Assembly (NCBI GenBank): GCA_044371005.1
Contig: JBILUL010000011.1
Coordinates: 1 to 57,650 of the forward strand
Origin: UBA2402 sp044371005
GTDB lineage: Bacteria > Planctomycetota > Phycisphaerae > Phycisphaerales > UBA1924
Direction of reading: 5' to 3'
Length of the DNA: 57,650 nt
In this document: one piece after another, positions 50,730 through 57,650 of the stretch
Position numbering within the stretch: the first letter of the stretch is position 1
Layout: every line of letters starts with the position of its first letter
The notes under the pieces: generated by a model
What the model was told of the DNA's origin: nothing
The model's database searches: none
What the model saw: only the letters and a program-made list of their open reading frames with translations
Program-made: the position numbers and the translations under genes

Positions 50730-51509
50730 TCAGGGCACTTTGAAGTGCGCCAGGAGCTTGCCGTCTTTCCAGGCAAAGAAGCTCTCTCGCCAGGAAGCGA
50801 CTTCTGCGAGGGAGACTGGAACGCTGAGGACGCCGGGAGCATCTCCCAGTTCGCCCAGAATGTCGCCGCGTGGACCGATGGCGATGGTGCCGCCTGCGTA
50901 GGTCGCCATGGGATCTTTGCCGGTACGGTTGACGCCGAAGGCGTAGGCCTGATTTTCGATGGCCCGGGCGATGAGCAGTGCTCGCCAATGGTGGGCGCGG
51001 ACTGCGGGCCAGCAGGCACCGACAGTGAAGGCCTGGGCTCCCTTGAGGAGGCCGGCGCGGAAGAGTTCGGGGAATCGAAGGTCGTAGCAGATCGCCGGGC
51101 AGACGGTCAGGTCGTTCCAGGCGAAAGTCTCGATGGTCGTGCCGGACTCAAACCGCTGGGCTTCACGCTGGAAGGGGTGGATCTTGGTGTACTCAGTGAG
51201 CACGCGCTGCCCGGGTGCGACGACGGTCATGACGTTGTGACCGGCGCATGCGCCGCACGGGGCGACAGTGCGTCCCCCCTGAACGATGGCCTTGTGGTCG
51301 TCGGCCAACTCGAGGAGAAAGGCGAGGGTTCGGCCTGATTTGTCGTTGTTGCGTTCAACGTTGAAGGAAAAGCCCGAATCGAACATCTCTGGCAGGAGGA
51401 TGAGATCCCCTTCCTGCACCGATGCTTTGTCGAGCATGTCGGCAACCAGATCGAAGTTGCGCTGCGGGTCTTCCCAGGCGATGTCGAACTGCACAAGGTG
51501 TGCTTGCAT
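50730..51509 (-). CDS. Carbon-nitrogen hydrolase (omega-amidase/NIT2-like)
   Basis: The 259-residue protein shows the nitrilase-superfamily triad: Glu41 in LLPEMFDSGF, Lys109 in YTKIHPF and Cys141 in AICYDLRFPELF. Sequence around the active site (MFDSGFSFN, KIHPFQREA) is closest to omega-amidases such as YafV/NIT2, which hydrolyse alpha-ketoglutaramate or clear deaminated glutathione. No signal peptide is seen. The ATG ending at 51509 matches the usual family start; the frame is open 73 codons further upstream, but that part is unlike the family. Confidence 0.87.
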   Translation of the reverse strand: MQAHLVQFDIAWEDPQRNFDLVADMLDKASVQEGDLILLPEMFDSGFSFNVERNNDKSGRTLAFLLELADDHKAIVQGGRTVAPCGACAGHNVMTVVAPGQRVLTEYTKIHPFQREAQRFESGTTIETFAWNDLTVCPAICYDLRFPELFRAGLLKGAQAFTVGACWPAVRAHHWRALLIARAIENQAYAFGVNRTGKDPMATYAGGTIAIGPRGDILGELGDAPGVLSVPVSLAEVASWRESFFAWKDGKLLAHFKVP

Positions 51510-51963
51510 GGTGGAGGATATGTGCACATGAAACTCAGCGTTTGAATGTGGTGCCGCGGCGGCATTTTCCCCGATATTCATCATCGTCACGGCATCACTC
51601 GCAGCCTCTCTCCTCACTTTGCAAGAAACGAACTCAAGGCCGATCCCAAGGGTCCGATTGGGAGGCTGCGGCTGCGTGCCGTGTTCGGAGGACAGGGGGC
51701 CTGGGGCGGTCCCGACGGACGGCGGCAAAGAGGCGAACGGAATCGAAATGACGGCTGAAGGCGGGTGTAACGTGGTGCAAGTGAACTTCGAACATGAGAG
51801 CAGGCTCGCAGCGCACGCCGCGGGTCAGGCATTGGATCGCAGGTCAGGCGGGATGTGTGCCGACACTGCTCTGGAAAAGGTGGAGGTACCCATTTCGTTG
51901 ATGCCAGCGTCCGGGATTGGAGCACTGAGTCTGCCGCGGCTATCGCAACGAGCGGCGGCGGCG
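51510..51963. other. Intergenic region between divergent amidase and maf genes
   Basis: No gene is supported in these 454 bp, although the maf frame stays open back to 51619. That extension has poor domain-like character. Promoters of both divergent genes should lie here; none could be fixed by eye. Confidence 0.45.
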
Positions 51964-52554
51964 ATGCCTCGTCTGCTCCTGGCGAGCCGCTCCCCTCGGC
52001 GGCGTGAACTGCTCGCCGCGGCGGGCATTGAGCACATCGCGGCCGCGCCCAGTTTCGACGATTCAGCGCTCTCGCCGGGACGTGTTGCTTCTCCGGCGAA
52101 TTGGGTGATGTCGCTTGCGTATCTCAAGGCGTGGGCGCAGGCATCGGCCCACCCTGAAGCTGCGGTGGTTCTGGGTTCGGATACGGCGTGCGTCATGGAT
52201 GGTGCGATGATCGGAACGCCCCAGACGCTGGGTGAAGCCCGAGCGATGATCCGGGCGTTTGCCAGCCGCGAGCATGAAGTGGTCACGGGCGTGGCGCTGA
52301 TTGATCGCCGGGATGGGGGAGCGGTGGCGCGGCACCTCTTTGCGGATGCTGCCCGGGTGACGATGGGGGCACTGAGCGACTCTGACCTTGAGAACTACCT
52401 TGCGAGCGGGCAGTGGCACGGCAAGGCGGGTGGATACAACCTGCTGGAGCGGATTGATGCAGGCTGGCCGCTCACCTATCAGGGTGACCCGACGACGATC
52501 ATGGGATTACCGATGAACCGGCTGGTGGACCGATTGAATAGCATCTTTGGGTAA
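51964..52554 (+). CDS. maf: Maf/Ham1-like nucleotide pyrophosphatase
   Basis: The 196-residue protein has LLLASRSPRRRELLAAAGI at its start, VVLGSDTACVMDG in the middle, EHEVVTGVALI and a late GKAGGYNLLERID...MGLPMNRLVDRL, all features of Maf proteins that hydrolyse non-canonical or modified nucleoside triphosphates (dTTP/UTP or m7GTP types). The catalytic Asp lies in GSDTA, where many members have AADT. The start ATG 51964 sits right before the first strand; an upstream extension is possible but unlikely. Confidence 0.87.
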   Translation: MPRLLLASRSPRRRELLAAAGIEHIAAAPSFDDSALSPGRVASPANWVMSLAYLKAWAQASAHPEAAVVLGSDTACVMDGAMIGTPQTLGEARAMIRAFASREHEVVTGVALIDRRDGGAVARHLFADAARVTMGALSDSDLENYLASGQWHGKAGGYNLLERIDAGWPLTYQGDPTTIMGLPMNRLVDRLNSIFG

Positions 52555-52695
52555 GGCCCCTGTGCGGCAGGTCGGCTCACGCAATGCCGAGTGCGACAGG
52601 CTGGGGGCGAAATTGGTTGCGGGAAGGATGAACCTTTGCCGCGGCGGTGCGTGCGGACGCGCTGCTCGGCCCGCCAGCTCCATGGGAATACGGCC

Positions 52696-53145
52696 TTGAA
52701 TACGCTCGCTGCCCTCTCAACTGAACCGATCGCACCCCTCTGGCTCGTCGGTCCGGCGACGCTGGTGACCTTCATGATCATCAGTGCGCACCTGATCGCC
52801 ATGATCCAGATGCAGATGCCCGCAAGTCGCCGGCGGATCCGCATGGCCAACAGCTTCCTGATGATGCTGAGCCTGCCGATCCTGGCCTACGCCATCGCGT
52901 GGGTTCCCCCTTCGGAAGGTCGCCCCTTCGTGCTCTGCTGGGTCGCGCTCGCTGCACTGGTCATCATGATCATGGTGCTGGCCTGGCTGGATGTTGCCAA
53001 CAACGTGCGTCTGGCGCGGCTTGAGCGGGGAGCATTGATCCGCGAAACTGCCACAGAACTTCGCCTGGTGGGAAGGATGCAGGCGGCGGGTGCCTCACTC
53101 GCCCCGGCGACTCAGGCTGCGAATGATGCCCCAGCGGCATCATGA
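52696..53145 (+). CDS. Membrane protein of unknown function upstream of lpxK
   Basis: About 149 residues with three hydrophobic segments (roughly 14-38, 54-72 and 78-98) and a helical, partly charged C-terminal tail. It is not recognised. The start is uncertain: TTG 52696 is suggested since the region before it gives Cys/Arg-rich sequence, and ATG 52774 is a shorter choice. Its stop overlaps the ATG of lpxK (ATGA at 53142-53145), so it is cotranscribed and translationally coupled with lipid A synthesis. Confidence 0.6.
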   Translation: MNTLAALSTEPIAPLWLVGPATLVTFMIISAHLIAMIQMQMPASRRRIRMANSFLMMLSLPILAYAIAWVPPSEGRPFVLCWVALAALVIMIMVLAWLDVANNVRLARLERGALIRETATELRLVGRMQAAGASLAPATQAANDAPAAS

Positions 53146-54236
53146 TTCAACGGCAGGATTCTGACTCCACACTCAATGAACCGGCCGCGGCGACGCCGCG
53201 GCGTGGCCCGTTGCCATCGCTTTTGTCGTGGCTGGGCCCGATTGCGTCCTGGATGTATGCCCGCGAACTGAATCGCCGCAACCGGGCCTTTGATGCGGGC
53301 CGCGGCGTCGTCACGTTTGATCGCCCGGTGCTTTCGATTGGCAATCTCTCGGTTGGCGGCACAGGAAAGACCCCCACGGTCGCCTGGCTGCTTGAGAGGC
53401 TCCGCAAGGCCGGACTTGATCCGTGCGTGGCCATGCGTGGCTATGCCGCGAGTGATGGCGTGAGCGACGAAGCTGAACTCTACAGGCACGCGTTCGAGGA
53501 TCTCCCTGTCGTTGCACAGGCAAATCGGACGGAAGGGCTGCTGGATCTGTTTGCAAGCGAACGGGGCGAGGCGGTGAACGTCGTGGTGCTGGATGACGGA
53601 TTTCAGCACCGGCGCGTGGCACGGGACTTTGATCTGGTGCTCATCGATGCACGAAGTTCACCTTGGGAGGATCGACTGCTGCCAGCGGGGTGGCTCCGCG
53701 AGTTACCCGCGGCGTTGGCACGGGCCCATGGCGTGCTGCTGACACATGCGCATGATGCGGGGCAGATGCGTCGACTCGCGGCGAGGGTGCGGGAAGTGAT
53801 GCCACGTGGGGTCATCGCTTCGGCGACGCACGCATGGAGCCATCTTGAGGTGGTCGAAGCGGGCGGTGCGCGAAACGAATCGGTGGGATGGCTGAAGCAT
53901 CGCCGCGTGGGTGCGTGTTGTGCGATCGGGTCGCCTGAAGGGTTCCTTTCAATGGTGCGGGCTGCGTGCGGGCGCGAACTCGCGGCGACGATGGTGCTGC
54001 GAGACCATGATCCGTATGGTCCGGCCACGGTCTCCAAACTGCGGACTCTGTGCCAGTCGTGTGAAGTGCTGGTGGTGACGCCCAAGGACTGGAGCAAACT
54101 GCAGCGGATCCCTGCTGAGTTCTGGCCGTGCGCGGTGGCAGTGCCGCAGCTGAAGTTGAACTTCGTGGAAGGTGAAGAAGCACTCGCCGCGGCGATGATC
54201 GATGCGGCGCGCAGCCAGCCTGGTAACGCCGAATGA
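53142..54236 (+). CDS. lpxK: Tetraacyldisaccharide 4'-kinase LpxK
   Basis: The 364-residue protein has a membrane-proximal N-terminal helix (LLSWLGPIASWMYARELNRR), the P-loop GNLSVGGTGKTPTV (GGTGKT at 72-77), MRGYAA, VNVVVLDDGFQHRRVARD with the DDGFQH metal/phosphate segment, DHDPYG and VTPKDWSKL. It phosphorylates lipid A precursor at the 4' position on the inner membrane. Only LpxK and KdsB of the lipid A/Kdo pathway are in the window. It follows and overlaps a small membrane protein gene and converges on mfd. Confidence 0.93.
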   Translation: MIQRQDSDSTLNEPAAATPRRGPLPSLLSWLGPIASWMYARELNRRNRAFDAGRGVVTFDRPVLSIGNLSVGGTGKTPTVAWLLERLRKAGLDPCVAMRGYAASDGVSDEAELYRHAFEDLPVVAQANRTEGLLDLFASERGEAVNVVVLDDGFQHRRVARDFDLVLIDARSSPWEDRLLPAGWLRELPAALARAHGVLLTHAHDAGQMRRLAARVREVMPRGVIASATHAWSHLEVVEAGGARNESVGWLKHRRVGACCAIGSPEGFLSMVRAACGRELAATMVLRDHDPYGPATVSKLRTLCQSCEVLVVTPKDWSKLQRIPAEFWPCAVAVPQLKLNFVEGEEALAAAMIDAARSQPGNAE

Positions 54237-54270
54237 GTGAACGCTGAGCGCGGGCACACGGTGCGGGCGA

Positions 54271-57200
54271 TCAGAGATCGAACTTGACTTTGCGGGTGGG
54301 CTTCGCCGCGGCGGGGGGCGGGGTCGGCGACGGATCGACGGCGCCGGGCACGCCGAGTCGGCGGCGAAGCACGGCGGTGAGTGTGTCGGGCTCGAAGTAG
54401 GCTTCGGGAGGGCGGAAGTAGACTTCGTGGAGGCCTGAGTCGTCCTTGGGGGGGAGGACGCGAATGGGGGCGAGTTGAGCCGCGGCGGTGTTGGCGGTGC
54501 TGTTCATCTGCGTCGCGACGGGCCTTGGATCCTTGGCAAAGAAGATGATGTCCTTCTCGCGGATGGTGCAGGTGCGCACGGCGAGCTTGGCGAGTGCGAC
54601 GCGAATCTGCGCGAACTCGAAGAGTCGCTGGGCGGGCCGGGGCGGCTGGCCATACGCGTCCACAAGGTCCTTGTGCAGTTGATCCAGGTGGGCAAAGTCG
54701 GTGGCGCTGGCGAGGCGGCGGTAGGCTTCGAGGCGGCGGGGCTCGCTGGGGATGTAGGCCTTGGGGATCAGGCCGCTGACGCCGATCTCGAGTGCCGTGG
54801 AGCTGGGTGGATCGGGCTTCTTTTCGTTCTTGAGTTCGTCGACGCTTTTCTCGAGCAGGTGGCAGTACATCTCATAGCCAACAGCGGCGATGTGGCCGGA
54901 CTGTTCGGGGCCCAGGATGTTGCCTGCGCCGCGGATCTCAAGATCGCGCATGGCGATCTTGAAGCCGGCGCCAAGCATGGAGAACTGTTCGATGGCCTTG
55001 AGGCGTTTCTGCGCGACTTCCTTCACGCTCTTTTCGGGGTCAAGCAGGAGGTAGCAGTACGCGCGGTGCTTGCTGCGGCCGACGCGACCTCGGAGCTGGT
55101 GAAGGTCTGCGAGGCCGAAGCGATCGGCATCGTTGATGATCATCGTGTTGGCACTGGCGATGTCGATGCCGGCTTCGATGATCGTGGTGGCCACGAGCAC
55201 ATCCGCCTGACGTCGCATGAACTTGAGCATGACTTCTTCGAGTTCGTGCGGAGGCATCTGGCCGTGGCCGTAGATGACGCGCGTGCCGGGCGGGCAGAGT
55301 TTGCGCACGTTGTCGGCCACGGAGATGATGTCGTGGACGCGGTTGTGGACGAAGTAGATCTGGCCTTCGCGTGCCAACTCTCGCGAGATGGCCTGCTGAA
55401 TGCGCCGATCGTTGTAGGGGAAGACCTCGGTGACGATGGCGCGGCGGTCGAGCGGCGCAGTGGTGAGGCTGGAGATGTCGCGGATGCCCAGCATCGCCAT
55501 GTGGAGCGTGCGCGGGATGGGGGTGGCGGAGAGGGTGAGCACATCGACGGTGAGTCGGAGGCGCAGCAACGCTTCCTTGTGCTCGACACCGAAGCGTTGT
55601 TCTTCATCGACGATCACGAGGCCGAGATCAGAGAAGATGACATCCTTTGAGAGCAGGCGGTGCGTGCCGATGATGAGATCGACGCGGCCTTTCTTGAGGT
55701 CATCGAGAATGTCCTTGGCTTCCTTGTCGGTCTTGAAGCGTGAAACGCTTTCGACGCGGAACGGATAGCCAGCGAAGCGGCCTTTGAAGGTGCGCTCGTG
55801 CTGCTCGGCCAGCACCGTGGTGGGAACGAGGACCGCGACCTGGCGTCCGAACTCGCAGGCCTTGAAGGCGGCGCGGATGGCCAGTTCAGTTTTGCCAAAG
55901 CCCACGTCGCCGCAGATGAGGCGATCCATCGGGCGAGCGCGGGTCATGTCGCGTTTGATCTCGCTGAGTGCCGCGAGCTGGTCCTGGGTTTCCTCGTACG
56001 GAAACTCGGCCTCGAACTCCTGCTGCCAGGTGGTGTCGGCGGGGTAGGCGATGCCGGGCATGTGATCGCGTGCCGCGCGAACTCGCAGCAGTTCACCGGC
56101 GAGGTCCTTGACGCTTTCGGCGACGCGTTCCTTCTGATTCTTCCACTTGACGCCGCCCAGGGTGGAAAGCGGCGGCTTACCGGCAAACCCGCCGACGTAC
56201 TTCTGCACCTTGTCGATCTGCATCGCCGGAACGTGCAGTTTGCTCTGTCCGGCGAACTCAAGCGTGAGGTACTCCTCGGGTTCGATCTCTCGCTTCGCGG
56301 CAAAGGCCTTCTGGAAGGCTGGCACCTCGCGGGGCTTCATCACTGTGAGCCCGGCGAAACGGGCAATGCCATGATCCACGTGTACCACGTAGTCACCGGC
56401 CTGGAAATCCAGGAAGGTGTCCATCGCGCGGCCGGACTTGATGCGTCCGGTGCGGCGGCGAACCGTAAAGCGATTGAGAATCTCGTGATAGGGAACGAAG
56501 GCCGTGCGGCGGTGTTCATCGCGCTGCCAGATGAAGCCGCGGTGCAGGTATGCGATCGTCGAGGAGATGGGTGCCTCGGCCTGCTCATGGGCCACTGGAG
56601 TGCCCGCGAGCAGTTCACTGAGTCGATCCAGTTCGCCCTGATTCTGGCAGCAGACGACCACCGAGCAGTTCTCAGGCTCGCGCGAGAGGGCGACGAGTTC
56701 GGTGACGGCCTGCGCGGCATCCTTGGAGAAACTGGGGAGCGCTTCGCCACCCATGTCAATGCGCTTTTCGGTGCTGGTGGCCCCGGCGGAGAACTGGTTG
56801 AGTTCGACGACGCAGCGGAAGCGGTTCTCGACGATGCGGAGCACGGCGGGTGGGCCGACAACGCCCCGGGAATCGAGCACTCGTTCGAAGTAGCCCCGGC
56901 CTTGTTCCACGATCTCCAGCGTTTCGGCCAGGAGAATCGTGGCGTCCTTGGGGACCAGTTCGAGGAAGTTGATGCCCGCGCCGTCGGCGATGGCCTTCGA
57001 GGTATCGGCCGCGAAGAGGTCGACGGCCTTCACCGATCGGTCCGACCCCATGGATTCGATATCGATCTCGGTGATGCGATCGAGGGTGTCACCGAAGAAG
57101 TCGAGGCGCACGGGCGTGCCCAGCGAGGTGTCGCGATCGGTGCGGGCGTTGGTGCCGCCGGGGGGGAAGATGTCCAGGATGCCGCCGCGGAGTGCAAAGT

Positions 57201-57650
57201 CCCCCACTTCTTCGATCGCTTCGACCCGCTTGTACCCGGCTCCGACGAGCCAGTTGGTGAGTACGGGAAGCTTGATGTCCTGACCGGTCTTGAGCGTGCG
57301 GGTGAGGTGCTCAAGCTGTGCGGGCGGGGGCACGAGCTGCATCAGTGCCGCGATGGGGGCGATGATGACCGAGGGCTGGGCGAGGTTGGTGACGGCTCGG
57401 ATCGCGGCGAGCCGCTCGGCGAAAAGCTCGGTGCTGACGCCGGTCTCACCCGGTAGTGCTTCAAGCGCGGGCAGCGTGAAGGCCGGGACGCTGGAGAGTT
57501 CATCGAGGGCTTCATCGGCATCGTCGATGTGGGCGACGATGATGACAACCGGGCGCTTGGTGGTTCTGAGCACATGCCCCGCGGCGAGATTCACCGCACT
57601 TCCACCGATGCCCGAGGCCACGGCCCTTCGGTGCGTCTCCACAGCGCGCG
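54271..57650 (-). CDS. mfd: Transcription-repair coupling factor Mfd (partial, cut by right edge)
   Basis: About 1125 residues are visible, the frame being open to the window edge; the N terminus already lies within the UvrB-like domain (GIGGSAVNLAAGHVL), so only a few tens of residues are missing. Seen in order: the UvrB-like domains with LRGGILDIFPPG, the RNA polymerase interaction domain (GDYVVHVDHGIARFAGL), Walker A in LICGDVGFGKTELAIRAAF, VIVDEEQRFGVEHKE, LTLSATPIPRTLHMAMLGIRD, ATTIIEAGIDIASANTMI, LHQLRGRVGRSKHRAYCYLL and the TRCF C-terminal domain. It ends in a basic PTRKVKFDL tail after a Pro/Ala linker. Mfd removes stalled polymerase and recruits UvrA. Confidence 0.95.
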   Translation of the reverse strand, partial: RAVETHRRAVASGIGGSAVNLAAGHVLRTTKRPVVIIVAHIDDADEALDELSSVPAFTLPALEALPGETGVSTELFAERLAAIRAVTNLAQPSVIIAPIAALMQLVPPPAQLEHLTRTLKTGQDIKLPVLTNWLVGAGYKRVEAIEEVGDFALRGGILDIFPPGGTNARTDRDTSLGTPVRLDFFGDTLDRITEIDIESMGSDRSVKAVDLFAADTSKAIADGAGINFLELVPKDATILLAETLEIVEQGRGYFERVLDSRGVVGPPAVLRIVENRFRCVVELNQFSAGATSTEKRIDMGGEALPSFSKDAAQAVTELVALSREPENCSVVVCCQNQGELDRLSELLAGTPVAHEQAEAPISSTIAYLHRGFIWQRDEHRRTAFVPYHEILNRFTVRRRTGRIKSGRAMDTFLDFQAGDYVVHVDHGIARFAGLTVMKPREVPAFQKAFAAKREIEPEEYLTLEFAGQSKLHVPAMQIDKVQKYVGGFAGKPPLSTLGGVKWKNQKERVAESVKDLAGELLRVRAARDHMPGIAYPADTTWQQEFEAEFPYEETQDQLAALSEIKRDMTRARPMDRLICGDVGFGKTELAIRAAFKACEFGRQVAVLVPTTVLAEQHERTFKGRFAGYPFRVESVSRFKTDKEAKDILDDLKKGRVDLIIGTHRLLSKDVIFSDLGLVIVDEEQRFGVEHKEALLRLRLTVDVLTLSATPIPRTLHMAMLGIRDISSLTTAPLDRRAIVTEVFPYNDRRIQQAISRELAREGQIYFVHNRVHDIISVADNVRKLCPPGTRVIYGHGQMPPHELEEVMLKFMRRQADVLVATTIIEAGIDIASANTMIINDADRFGLADLHQLRGRVGRSKHRAYCYLLLDPEKSVKEVAQKRLKAIEQFSMLGAGFKIAMRDLEIRGAGNILGPEQSGHIAAVGYEMYCHLLEKSVDELKNEKKPDPPSSTALEIGVSGLIPKAYIPSEPRRLEAYRRLASATDFAHLDQLHKDLVDAYGQPPRPAQRLFEFAQIRVALAKLAVRTCTIREKDIIFFAKDPRPVATQMNSTANTAAAQLAPIRVLPPKDDSGLHEVYFRPPEAYFEPDTLTAVLRRRLGVPGAVDPSPTPPPAAAKPTRKVKFDL

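Noticed and set aside
51619..51963. Upstream extension of the maf frame as an N-terminal domain
   Set aside because: The frame is open, but the added residues show no conserved pattern and Maf proteins normally begin at the strand encoded from 51964.
55798..57456. 552-codon plus-strand frame opposite mfd (also 54475-55650)
   Set aside because: Long antisense frames are expected in high-GC genes with strong codon bias. The opposite strand encodes complete Mfd motifs and these translations have no domain.
1..57650. CRISPR array, insertion sequences, rRNA genes or a replication origin
   Set aside because: No regularly spaced direct repeats, transposase motifs, rRNA-like stretches or DnaA-box clusters were noticed when reading the window.

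Overview
The window looks like a chromosome segment of a Gram-negative planctomycete, most probably class Phycisphaerae. The evidence is the high GC, two ECF sigma factors of the planctomycete-expanded type (one directly ahead of a Ser/Thr kinase with a long WD40 tail), lipid A and LPS genes (lpxK, kdsB, a LABN-domain protein), an orphan fliN-like gene, many secreted or lipoprotein products, and dense use of the palindrome GCCGCGGC. The lineage is an inference from gene content; no rRNA lies in the window.

Left backbone (1-16076). This part holds the end of a membrane glycosyltransferase, an LPG-synthase-type membrane protein, a short ribosome hibernation factor, a GlmU-like protein, moeA and mobA (molybdenum cofactor), an ECF sigma factor, thiL, tsaE with an odd C-terminal tail, a TolC-like outer-membrane lipoprotein, a GH15 glycosidase, a fliN-like gene, two unknown genes, and a GT2/LABN membrane pair. 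A tRNA-Gly(TCC) with a good sigma-70 promoter ends the segment.

Genomic island (about 16107-29675). The 3' half of tRNA-Gly is repeated at 29623-29675 (49 of 53 positions identical), which marks attachment sites. Between the copies lies a tightly overlapping operon: a UPF1-like SF1 helicase fused to a Vsr/DUF559-type nuclease, a membrane-anchored coiled-coil protein, a membrane-anchored coiled-coil McrB-like AAA+ NTPase, an McrC-like PD-(D/E)XK nuclease and an Hsp70-like ATPase. This matches the logic of the recently defined CoCoNuT (coiled-coil nuclease tandem) type IV restriction systems and is the most exciting part of the window. An AbiE-like regulator/nucleotidyltransferase pair follows on the other strand. 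The island almost lacks the backbone octamer GCCGCGGC (1 copy by eye, against about 46 in the remaining 44 kb), and no integrase is visible.

Right backbone (29676-57650). A respiratory or ferric-reductase-like cluster has been damaged by what looks like a deletion that fused a Rieske-tailed reductase to the 3' half of a heavy-metal P-type ATPase. Next come secreted proteases and a repeat-rich secreted protein, the ECF sigma/kinase-WD40 pair, an MlaF-like ABC ATPase, galK, a membrane glycosyltransferase, kdsB, a TPR protein, tRNA-Leu(CAG), a nitrilase-family amidase, maf, lpxK and mfd (cut by the right edge).

All calls come from reading translations and motifs by eye; no database search was possible.
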